From Streptomyces xanthophaeus (GTDB lineage Bacteria > Actinomycetota > Actinomycetes > Streptomycetales > Streptomycetaceae), in contig NZ_JOFT01000013.1 of assembly GCF_000725805.1 (NCBI RefSeq), positions 149,626 to 213,625 of the forward strand: a DNA stretch of 64,000 bases, written 5' to 3'. Of the stretch, positions 18,766 to 27,060 are shown piece after piece. The position numbers were made by a program, and so were the translations under genes. Under the pieces are notes generated by a model, which saw nothing but the letters and a program-made list of their open reading frames with translations, did not search any database and was not told where the DNA came from. Every line of letters starts with the position of its first letter. The first letter of the stretch is position 1.

Positions 18766-21700
18766 GTGCAGCGCTGGGAGTACGTCGGCGAGAGCTCTGC
18801 GAAGTTCTGGGAGGCGCAGGCCGAGGGCGCCTCGGTCACCCTGCGCTTCGGCCGCTCCGGTGCCGCCGGCCGCACGCAGGTCAAGGAGTTCGCCTCCCCG
18901 GCCGAAGCCACGTCCTACCTGGTCAAGGCCATAGCGGAGAAGGAGCGCAAGGGGTACGGGAAGACCGGCGAGCAGGCCGCCCCCGCGCGTGCGGCCGAGG
19001 CTGCCGAGACGGCCGGGGTCACGGCAGCCTCCGGCGCCGCTGCCCCCGAACTGCCCGACGAGGACTCCTTCACCCTGCCCGCGGCCTGGAAGCGGAATCT
19101 GTACCCGCGGCGCGGGGGTGTGCCGCGCACCGTGCCCGCGGCCTCCGAGGACGCCCCGCAGGAGATGGACCGCCTGCTGCGCAACCACCGCGACACCGTC
19201 GAGCGCGTCCTGACGTCCCGTCGGAGCGAGCCGTCCCTGGTCGAAGCGGCCCGGGCGCACCAGGGCGGCAGCCCCGACACGGTCGGCGCCGCGGTCCTCG
19301 CGACCCTGCTCACGTCCCGGCAGGGCGGACCCGAGCTGATCGCCGACGCCTGGACCGTTGCCTTCGGGCTGCCCTTCGCCGCCTGCGCCGCGGTCGAACT
19401 CCTGGAGGTCCAGGGCTCCTGGCACTCCCACGGCAGCAAGAACACCCTCGAGGCCGTGGCCGTCTGCCCCGAGAACCCGATGTACGCGCACCGCAACCAC
19501 CTCAAGGTCACCCTGGACCGGATCCGCGCCCTGCTGTCCGCAGCCGACCAGGTGACGTACGAGGCCGCGGTGACCGCCCTCGGCCGGCACCGCACCAGCC
19601 CGCGCCGACGGGTCAGCGTGTCCTTCCTCGTCCCTGCCGAGCAGGACTGGGTCGACGACTGCTGCGCCGATCCGGGAACGCGCGAGCACCCCCACTACCT
19701 CGTACGGGAGATGCTCGTCTGCTCGCTCGGCAGGCCGGAGCAGGTCAAGGCGTACGGCGGCCGGGCCGAGATCGGCTGGCCCGGCTGGTCGGCGGCCGTC
19801 ATCGCGACCGTGGCCGAGGGCGTGGGCGCAGCGATGGCTCCGCTGCTGAACGGCGAGCTGGACGGGGCCTACGTCGGCACCGACGAGGTCAGGACGCTGG
19901 CGGGCGCACTGGCCGAACTGCCCACCGACGAGGCCTTCGGCCTGCTCCTGAAGCGGTCCGGCAACAAGCACGTGCGGCCGCCGCTCGTCACGGCCTCCCG
20001 CCGATTCCCGGTCCGCTCCCTGCGCATGCTGGCACGTGCCTCGCAAGGGACCGACAATGCCGCCTCGCTGGCGCGGCAGCTCCTGAACACCCATGTCGCC
20101 GCCCACCGGGACCTCGCCCTCGCCGTGCTGCCCACCCTGCCCGAGGACGTCGCCCCGGTCGTGGCCCCGCTCGCCCACCGGGAAGGGACCGTCGCGGAGG
20201 CGTCCCCGGACGCGCTGCCGGAACTGCTGACCAGCCCGCCGTGGACGCGTAAGCGCCGCGCCGTGTCCCCGCCGCGCGTGGTCGAGGGGCTCACCGCACC
20301 GGCCGTGGGGAAGGTGGAATGGCGGCCGGGCGAGCGGGAGGCCTGGGCCGCCACCGACTCGTGGGTCGCCCAATGGGAGCCCTACCGCCACCCGCTGGAG
20401 CACTTCCTCAACGGGCTGCGCAACGGAGTCCGGCTCCCGGCGTGGGACGCGCTGGGCGCGCTCACCCACGGCCCCGCCGCACTGGTGCGCCCGGTCCTCC
20501 TCCACTGGCAGGGCACCGAGCACCTCTACGACGGGCCGAGGAGCTTCAAACCCCTCGTCGCCGCCCACGGACTGGCGGCCCTGCCGGTCTGCCTGCGCAT
20601 GGTGGACCGCAATCCCACGACCATGGCCCAGGTCCTGCTGCCCTTCCTCGACGCCCGGGTGGCCCGGGTGATGGCCGACTGCCTCGTACGGCTGAAGACG
20701 GCGGGCCAGACCGCCCGGACCTGGTTCGCCCGGCACGGCGCCGAAGCAGCCGGGCTGCTCGTCCCCGACGCACTCGGCACGCCCGGGGAAGTACGTACGG
20801 CCGCCGAGCGGGCGCTGACCCTGATCGCGGCGAACCACGGACCGGACACGGTCCGCCAGGCCGCCTCTGAGTACGGGACGGAGGCGGCCGAGGCCATCGA
20901 GGTGCTGCTCTCCTGCGACCCCCTGGAGACGGCGCTGCCCGCCCGCCTGCCCAAGGTGGCCGACTGGGCGGTCCCGCACGCCCTGCCGCAGATCAGGCTG
21001 GTGGCCGGCGGCGCCGCGCTCCCCGCCTCCGCGGCCGCGCACGTCATCACGATGCTGGCGCTCTCCAAGCCGGGCGCGGCCTACCCGGGGCTCGCCTTCG
21101 TCCGGGAGCTGTGCACGAAGGAGTCCCTGGCCGCCTTCGTCCAGGCCCTGTTCGGGGAGTGGCAGCTCGCGGGCATGCCCCCGAAGGAGGCGTGGACGCT
21201 GCACGCGCTCGGCTGGTTCGGCGACGACGACACCGTGCGGTCCCTGACCCCGGTGATCCGCTCCTGGCCCGGGGAGGGCGCACACCAGCGGGCCGTCGAA
21301 GGGCTCGACGTCCTGGCGTCCATCGGCACCGACGTGGCCCTGATGCACCTGCACGGGATCTCCCAGCGGGTGAAGTTCAAGGCGCTCAAGCTCCGCGCCC
21401 AGGAGAAGATCACCGAAGTCGCGGCCGAACTCGGCCTGAGCGGCGAGCAGTTGTCCGACCGGCTGGTCCCGGACCTCGGTCTCGACGCCGACGGGAGCAC
21501 CGTCGTCGATTACGGCACGCGCAGCTTCACCGTCGGCTTCGACGAACGGCTGGCCCCGTACGTGCGCGATGCGACGGGCCGCGCACTGAAGGACCTGCCC
21601 AAGCCGGGTGCACGCGACGACGCCGAGCTGGCCCCGGCCGAGCGCAAGCGCTTCATGGCGCTGAAGAAGGACGTCAGGACGATCGCCTCGGACCAGGTGC

Positions 21701-22392
21701 GGCGCCTGGAGTCCGCGATGGTCGAGGGGCGCACGTGGACGGGCGAGGAGTTCCGCCGGCTGTTCGTCGAGCACCCGCTCGTCTGGCACCTGGTGCGGCG
21801 CCTCGTGTGGCTGGCGGCCGACGCGGACGGCGCCGTGACGGCCTTCCGGGTGGCCGAGGACCGTACGTACGCCGACGCCGAGGACGAGGCGGTCACCGTC
21901 CCGGACGCGGCGACCGTCAGCCTGGCGCACCCCCTGCACCTATCGGAGGCCGAACTGGCCTCGTGGTCCGGGCTGTTCGCCGACTACGAGATCCTCCAGC
22001 CCTTCCCCCAGCTGGGCCGGCCGGTGTTCGCGGTCACCGAGGAGGAGGCGGGCGGGGCCCGGCTCACCCGCTTCGAGGGCGTCAAGGTGCCGGTCGGCAA
22101 GCTCCTCGGGATGCAGAAGCGCGGCTGGGAACGCGGGGAGCCGCAGGACGCCGGTGTGGAACGCTGGTTCTCCCGCCGGCTGGGTCCGCAGTGCCACCTG
22201 GTGATCGCGCTCGACGAGGGCATCGCGGTGGGCATGGTCCAGGAATTCCCCGACCAGACGCTGGAGACGATCTGGCTGGACCGGCAGCCCTGCGACCACT
22301 GGCCCTCCCGGACCTACCCGCTGAAGTTCGCCGACCTGGACCCGGTCATCGTCTCCGAGGTGCTCGCCGACCTGACGGAGCTGACCTCATGA
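18766..22392 (+). CDS. WGR domain plus DUF4132 protein (YehI/MolR-like)
   Basis: GTG 18766 with GGGGAG upstream starts a 1208-aa protein. Residues 1-~68 form a WGR domain (WEYVGESSAKFWEAQ, LRFGRSGAAGRT), a nucleic-acid-associated module also seen in PARPs. A long helical repeat-like middle follows. The C-terminal DUF4132 region (~940-1200) contains RRLFVEHPLVWHLVRRLVWL and ILQPFPQLGRPVF. E. coli YehI (MolR) has the same type of C-terminal domain. The stop overlaps the MoxR start (ATGA), so it is the first gene of a coupled operon. It may act as a regulator or target-binding scaffold; unproven. Confidence 0.88.
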   Translation: MQRWEYVGESSAKFWEAQAEGASVTLRFGRSGAAGRTQVKEFASPAEATSYLVKAIAEKERKGYGKTGEQAAPARAAEAAETAGVTAASGAAAPELPDEDSFTLPAAWKRNLYPRRGGVPRTVPAASEDAPQEMDRLLRNHRDTVERVLTSRRSEPSLVEAARAHQGGSPDTVGAAVLATLLTSRQGGPELIADAWTVAFGLPFAACAAVELLEVQGSWHSHGSKNTLEAVAVCPENPMYAHRNHLKVTLDRIRALLSAADQVTYEAAVTALGRHRTSPRRRVSVSFLVPAEQDWVDDCCADPGTREHPHYLVREMLVCSLGRPEQVKAYGGRAEIGWPGWSAAVIATVAEGVGAAMAPLLNGELDGAYVGTDEVRTLAGALAELPTDEAFGLLLKRSGNKHVRPPLVTASRRFPVRSLRMLARASQGTDNAASLARQLLNTHVAAHRDLALAVLPTLPEDVAPVVAPLAHREGTVAEASPDALPELLTSPPWTRKRRAVSPPRVVEGLTAPAVGKVEWRPGEREAWAATDSWVAQWEPYRHPLEHFLNGLRNGVRLPAWDALGALTHGPAALVRPVLLHWQGTEHLYDGPRSFKPLVAAHGLAALPVCLRMVDRNPTTMAQVLLPFLDARVARVMADCLVRLKTAGQTARTWFARHGAEAAGLLVPDALGTPGEVRTAAERALTLIAANHGPDTVRQAASEYGTEAAEAIEVLLSCDPLETALPARLPKVADWAVPHALPQIRLVAGGAALPASAAAHVITMLALSKPGAAYPGLAFVRELCTKESLAAFVQALFGEWQLAGMPPKEAWTLHALGWFGDDDTVRSLTPVIRSWPGEGAHQRAVEGLDVLASIGTDVALMHLHGISQRVKFKALKLRAQEKITEVAAELGLSGEQLSDRLVPDLGLDADGSTVVDYGTRSFTVGFDERLAPYVRDATGRALKDLPKPGARDDAELAPAERKRFMALKKDVRTIASDQVRRLESAMVEGRTWTGEEFRRLFVEHPLVWHLVRRLVWLAADADGAVTAFRVAEDRTYADAEDEAVTVPDAATVSLAHPLHLSEAELASWSGLFADYEILQPFPQLGRPVFAVTEEEAGGARLTRFEGVKVPVGKLLGMQKRGWERGEPQDAGVERWFSRRLGPQCHLVIALDEGIAVGMVQEFPDQTLETIWLDRQPCDHWPSRTYPLKFADLDPVIVSEVLADLTELTS

Positions 22393-23483
22393 GCGCGCCC
22401 GGGGAACTGCTCCAGCGGCCGCCCGCCGAGGTGCGCTACGCCGAGGAGCTCGCCGCGCTGCGCGCCCAGGACGCCGACCACCGGCCGCCGGGCTGGCAGC
22501 TGAGCCTGCGGGCGGCCCTCCGCTTCGTCGTCGGGGACGAGGCGGCCGGCATCAGCCGCAAGTTCGTCGGCGACACGGCCCTGGTCGAACGGGCGCTGGT
22601 GACGCTGGCGACCAACCGGGGCCTGATGCTCGTCGGCGAACCCGGCACGGCCAAGTCCCTGCTGTCCGAGCTGATCTCGGCGGCCGTCAGCGGCGAGTCC
22701 ACCCTGGTCGTCCAGGGCGGGGCGGCCACCACCGAGGACCAGATCAAGTACTCCTGGAACTACGCCCTGCTCGTCGCCGAGGGGCCCTCGCAGCGCTCCC
22801 TGGTGCCCGCGCCGATGCTCACGGGCATGCGCGAGGGCCGCCTCGTGCGGTTCGAGGAGATCACCCGCTGCCCGCTGGAGGTACAGGACTCGCTGCTGTC
22901 CCTGCTCTCCGAACGGGTGGTGTCCATACCCGAGCTGGAGGGACCCGAGGGCATGGCCTTCGCCCGCCAGGGGTTCAATGTGATCGCGACGGCCAACACC
23001 CGCGACCGCGGGGTCAACGAGATGAGCGCCGCCCTCAAGCGGCGGTTCAACTACGAGACCGTCTTCCCGATCGCCGACCCGGACACCGAGACCGCCCTGG
23101 TCGAGGCCGAGGCCACGGCCCTGCTGCGCCGCTCGGGCGTGCCCGCGGCGCCGGACCGCGACGTCCTGGAGGTCCTGGTGACCACCTTCCGCGAACTGCG
23201 TTCCGGGGTCGCCCACGACGGCGCGGGCATGGACCGCCTCACCTCGGTGATGAGCACCGCCGAGGCCGTGTCGGTCGCGCACGCGGTCGGCGTACGGGGC
23301 TGGTTCCTGCGCGGCGAGCCCGGCAACGCCGCCGACGTGGTCACCTGCCTGGCCGGCACTGCGGCCAAGGACAGCCCGGAGGACCTGGCCCGGCTGCGCC
23401 GCTACCTCGAACAGCGCGTGGCCGGGCGGGGCGGCGCCCAGTGGAAGGCCCTGCACGCCGCCCGTCACCTGCTGGCGGGCTGA
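22389..23483 (+). CDS. MoxR-type AAA+ ATPase (YehL-like)
   Basis: ATG 22389 overlaps the preceding stop. The 364-residue protein has Walker A GEPGTAKS (~83-90), Walker B LVRFEEI (~152-158), a sensor-1 segment TANTRDRG and arginine-finger region ALKRRFNYE. A helical lid ends the protein. MoxR ATPases act as chaperones that remodel or activate VWA-containing partners, and the VWA protein is two genes downstream. This subgroup (with KYSWNYALL after Walker A) matches E. coli YehL in type and context. Confidence 0.92.
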   Translation: MSAPGELLQRPPAEVRYAEELAALRAQDADHRPPGWQLSLRAALRFVVGDEAAGISRKFVGDTALVERALVTLATNRGLMLVGEPGTAKSLLSELISAAVSGESTLVVQGGAATTEDQIKYSWNYALLVAEGPSQRSLVPAPMLTGMREGRLVRFEEITRCPLEVQDSLLSLLSERVVSIPELEGPEGMAFARQGFNVIATANTRDRGVNEMSAALKRRFNYETVFPIADPDTETALVEAEATALLRRSGVPAAPDRDVLEVLVTTFRELRSGVAHDGAGMDRLTSVMSTAEAVSVAHAVGVRGWFLRGEPGNAADVVTCLAGTAAKDSPEDLARLRRYLEQRVAGRGGAQWKALHAARHLLAG

Positions 23484-25840
23484 TGGTGGTCACCTTCCTG
23501 GGCGTGCGCCACCACTCCCCCGCCTGTGCCCGGCTGGTGGCGCGCACGATCTCCGAACTGCGGCCCGCCCACGTGCTGATCGAGGGCCCGGCGGACCTGG
23601 GCGGCAGACTGGACGAGCTGCTGCTGGGCCACGAGCTGCCGGTCGCGGTGTTCAGCCACTACCGGGACGAGGAGCGGTCCGCCACGTCCTGGGCCCCGTT
23701 CTGCGACTACTCGCCCGAGTGGGTCGCGCTCACCGCCGGGCGGGCGGCGGGGGCGCAGGTCCACTTCATCGACCTGCCCGCCTGGCACCCGGCCTTCGAC
23801 GGGCGCACCAACCGGTACGCCGACGCCGAGGCCCGGTACGAGCAGGCCACCGCCCTGCTGTGCCGCCGCTTCGAGGTGGACTCGGTGGACGCCCTGTGGG
23901 ACCGCCTCTTCGAGGCCGGGCCGCAGGACGGCGGGGCCGCGGCGGACGGGCCGGCCGAGCGGCTCGCGGCGTACTTCGACGTCGTGCGCGGGGACACGGA
24001 GGCGGACGAGGGCGACCGGGCCCGCGAGGCGTACATGGCCTCCTGGGTACGGGCCGCGGTGGCCGCGGCCGGGCAGCGGCCCGTCCTCGTCGTGACGGGC
24101 GGCTTCCACCGGCCCGCCCTGCGGGCCCTCGTGGAGGCCGGCGGGCCCGTCCCGGACGGCTGGCCGGAGGTACCCCCTCCGCCGCCCGGCGCGGTGGGCG
24201 GCAGCTTCCTCGTCCCCTACTCCTTCCGGCAGCTCGACGCCTTCTGCGGCTACCAGTCCGGGATGCCCTCGCCCGCGTACTACCAGCAGCTGTGGGAGGA
24301 AGGAGCACGCGCGGCGGGCGAGGGCCTGGTGCGCGCCGTGACGGGGCGGCTGCGCGAGCGCGGCCATCCGGTCTCCACGGCCGCCCTGGTCGCCGCCCGG
24401 AGCACCGCGCTCGGCCTGGCCGCCCTGCGCGGCCACCCCGAGCCGACCCGGCTCGACCTGCTGGACGGGCTGGCCGGGGCACTGGTCACCGACGCGCTCG
24501 ACGAGCCTCTGCCGTGGACCCGGCGCGGCCCGCTCGGCCCCGGGGCGCACCCCGCCGTCGTGGAGATGGTGGCGGCCTGTGGCGGCGACCGCGTCGGCCG
24601 GCTGCACCCCGACACCCCCGCGCCGCCGCTCGTGCACGACGTCGAGGCCGCACTGGCCGGGCTGGGCCTGGACTCCGGGCGCCCCGTCACCCTGCGCCTG
24701 ACCGATCCGGCGGACCTGGGACGCAGTCAGGTGCTGCACCGGCTGCGGGTGCTGGGCGTGCCCGGCTTCGAGCGGGTCTTGGGACCCGCCGACGGCAGCG
24801 ACCCGGTCTTCACCGAGCGCTGGGAACCCCGTTCGGGGACGCCCCGCGAGGCCGCGCTGATCGAGGCGGGCGGCTTCGGAGCGACCCTCGCCGAGGCGGC
24901 GGCCGTCGCGCTCGGCGACCGGGCGCGGGCTGCGGGGGCCGCGCCCGGGGCGCTTGCGGGGGTGCTGTTCGATGCCGTCGTGTGCGGGGCCGCGGACCTC
25001 TCGGGCCGGCTGGTGGCCGAGCTCGGCGCGGGCCTCGGCCGGGCGAGCACGCTGGGGCCGCTGGGCGAGGCGCTGAGCACGGCGCTGGGCCTGTGGCGGC
25101 ACGACAGGGTGTACTGCGTGGCGCGCGATCCGCTGCTCGCGGCCGTGGTCGACAGCGCGGTGACCCGCGTGCTGTGGCTCGCCGAGGGGGCGGGCGGCGC
25201 GGGCGGGCCCGATGCCGGGCGGCTGCAGGCGCTGGCCGCCGTACGGGATGCGCTGCTGCACGCCGAGGGACTGCTGTCGGTGTCCCGCGAGACGGCGGCC
25301 GGGATCTGCGGGCGGATCAGCGCGGACCGGTCGGCCCCGGCCTCCCTGCGGGGCGCGGCGTTCGGCCTGTGCCGCGTCCTGTCGGAGGCGGCCCCCGCGC
25401 CCGCGGGCGCATCCGGCAGCGCGGGGGCCGCGGCCCGGGCGGTGGCGGGTCCGCAGGAGCTCGGGGACTGGCTGGCGGGCCTGTTCGCCCTCGCCCGTGC
25501 GGAACTGACCGGTGGCGGTGGCCCCGAGCCGCTGATCGACGTGCTGGACGAGCTGCTCGCCGCCATGACCGAGACGGACTTCCTGGTGGGCCTGCCCTCG
25601 CTGCGTCAGGCGTTCGCGTACTTCCCGCCCCGCGAGCGCGAGCAGATCGCCGCCCGCCTGATCGAACGGCGCGGTCTGCGCGGCTCGGCCCGGTCCCTGC
25701 TGCGGACCACCGCCGACCCGCTGCTGATCGCCCGCGCCCGAGCCCTGGAGGACCACGTGGGGCGCACGCTCGACCGTTACGGCCTGGGGGCGCCCCCTCG
25801 GCACGGCGCGGTCCCGACGACGACCGGAGGCCCGGCATGA
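23483..25840 (+). CDS. DUF5682 family protein (YehM-like)
   Basis: ATG 23483 shares its A with the TGA stop of the ATPase gene. The 785-residue protein opens VVTFLGVRHHSPACARLV, followed by LIEGPADLGGRLDELL and VAVFSHYRDEERSATSWAPF, typical of DUF5682. The N-terminal part (about 300 residues) looks like an alpha/beta domain with conserved His and acidic residues; the rest is helical and Ala-rich. No enzymatic activity is known. Position between MoxR and VWA genes equals that of yehM in E. coli. Confidence 0.88.
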   Translation: MVVTFLGVRHHSPACARLVARTISELRPAHVLIEGPADLGGRLDELLLGHELPVAVFSHYRDEERSATSWAPFCDYSPEWVALTAGRAAGAQVHFIDLPAWHPAFDGRTNRYADAEARYEQATALLCRRFEVDSVDALWDRLFEAGPQDGGAAADGPAERLAAYFDVVRGDTEADEGDRAREAYMASWVRAAVAAAGQRPVLVVTGGFHRPALRALVEAGGPVPDGWPEVPPPPPGAVGGSFLVPYSFRQLDAFCGYQSGMPSPAYYQQLWEEGARAAGEGLVRAVTGRLRERGHPVSTAALVAARSTALGLAALRGHPEPTRLDLLDGLAGALVTDALDEPLPWTRRGPLGPGAHPAVVEMVAACGGDRVGRLHPDTPAPPLVHDVEAALAGLGLDSGRPVTLRLTDPADLGRSQVLHRLRVLGVPGFERVLGPADGSDPVFTERWEPRSGTPREAALIEAGGFGATLAEAAAVALGDRARAAGAAPGALAGVLFDAVVCGAADLSGRLVAELGAGLGRASTLGPLGEALSTALGLWRHDRVYCVARDPLLAAVVDSAVTRVLWLAEGAGGAGGPDAGRLQALAAVRDALLHAEGLLSVSRETAAGICGRISADRSAPASLRGAAFGLCRVLSEAAPAPAGASGSAGAAARAVAGPQELGDWLAGLFALARAELTGGGGPEPLIDVLDELLAAMTETDFLVGLPSLRQAFAYFPPREREQIAARLIERRGLRGSARSLLRTTADPLLIARARALEDHVGRTLDRYGLGAPPRHGAVPTTTGGPA

Positions 25841-27060
25841 ACGGAGCCGGAACCACACCACCCGGGTCCTCCCCCGGGTCCACGCCCGGATCCGCCCCCG
25901 TCCCCGCTCCCTCTCCCGTCCCCGTCCCCGCCCCGGATCCCACGCTGGAGCGGTGGCGGCTCGTCCTCGGTACCCCCGCCGAGCGGTGCACCGGCCCGCT
26001 CTCCGCCCAGGCCGCGGCCCGCGACGCCGCCCTGGACTGGCTCTACGGCCGCGACGCCGAACAGGCCCGGCGCGGAGTGCGGCCCGGGGCGCACGCGCGT
26101 CCCGGCGGAGACGGGCCCTCCGCGGTCACCACCGTCGACTGGCTCGACGACGTCCACCGCCTCTTCCCCAAGGAGACCGTCGAGCGGCTGGAGCGGGACG
26201 CCGTGGAGCTGTACGAGATCCACGAGATCGTCACCGACCCGGCGGTGCTGGAACGCGTGGAGCCCAACGCCACCTTGCTGCGCGCCGTACTGCGGACCAA
26301 GCACCTGATGAACCCCGAGGTCCTGCGGCTGGCGCGGCGGATCGTGGAGGCGGTGGTGCGCCGTCTCCTCGCACAGCTGACCCCCGAGGTCCGGCGTTCC
26401 TTCACCGGCAGCCGCTCCCGGCGCCCGAGCCGCCTGCCGCTGGCCCGCGACTTCGACTTCCGCGGTACCGTCCGCGCCAACCTGGCCCACTACCAGCCCG
26501 CCGAGCGGCGCGTCCTCATCGAGAGGCCGCGCTTCCACTCGCGCACCCGCGCGCATCTGGAGCAGTGGCAGCTGATCCTGCTGGTGGACCAGTCCGGCTC
26601 CATGGCCGGTTCGGTCATCCACTCCGCGGTGACGGCGGCCTGCCTGTGGGGGCTGCCGGGCCTGAAGACCCATCTGGTCTGCTTCGACACCGACGTGGTG
26701 GACCTGAGCGGCGAGGTCACCGACCCGGTGGAGGTGCTGATGCGCGTCCAGCTCGGCGGCGGCACCGACATCGCCAGGGCCGTCGACTACGGGGCCTCCC
26801 TCGTGGAGAACCCGCGCCGCTCCGTCGTCGTTCTGATCACCGACTTCTACGAGGGCGGCGACCCCTACCGTCTGGTGCGCGGCGTACGGGCGCTCGTCGA
26901 GCAGGGCAGCACCGTGCTCGGCCTCGCCGCGCTCGACGAGGAGGCGGATCCGGCGTACGACCGCCAGGTCGCCCAGCGGCTGGCCGACGCCGGCGCGCAC
27001 GTCGGGGCGATGACCCCGGGCGAGCTGGCCGCGTTCGTGGCCGAGCGGCTGGGCCGATGA
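25837..27060 (+). CDS. VWA (von Willebrand A) domain protein, CoxE/YehP-like
   Basis: ATG 25837 overlaps the DUF5682 stop. Residues 1-~35 are a Pro/Ser/Gly-rich leader. A helical domain (~36-240) with many charged residues precedes the VWA domain. That domain has an intact MIDAS, DQSGSMAGS (251-259), then QLGGGTDIARA and LITDFYEGGD. It is 407 residues and cytoplasmic. It is the expected client or effector subunit for the operon's MoxR ATPase, by analogy with MoxR-VWA pairs. Confidence 0.9.
   Translation: MNGAGTTPPGSSPGSTPGSAPVPAPSPVPVPAPDPTLERWRLVLGTPAERCTGPLSAQAAARDAALDWLYGRDAEQARRGVRPGAHARPGGDGPSAVTTVDWLDDVHRLFPKETVERLERDAVELYEIHEIVTDPAVLERVEPNATLLRAVLRTKHLMNPEVLRLARRIVEAVVRRLLAQLTPEVRRSFTGSRSRRPSRLPLARDFDFRGTVRANLAHYQPAERRVLIERPRFHSRTRAHLEQWQLILLVDQSGSMAGSVIHSAVTAACLWGLPGLKTHLVCFDTDVVDLSGEVTDPVEVLMRVQLGGGTDIARAVDYGASLVENPRRSVVVLITDFYEGGDPYRLVRGVRALVEQGSTVLGLAALDEEADPAYDRQVAQRLADAGAHVGAMTPGELAAFVAERLGR

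Noticed and set aside
18709..21939. 1076-codon minus-strand frame opposite the WGR/DUF4132 gene
   Set aside because: No domain, shadow composition (Arg, Gly, Val, Gln), and fully antisense to a clear gene with known domains.
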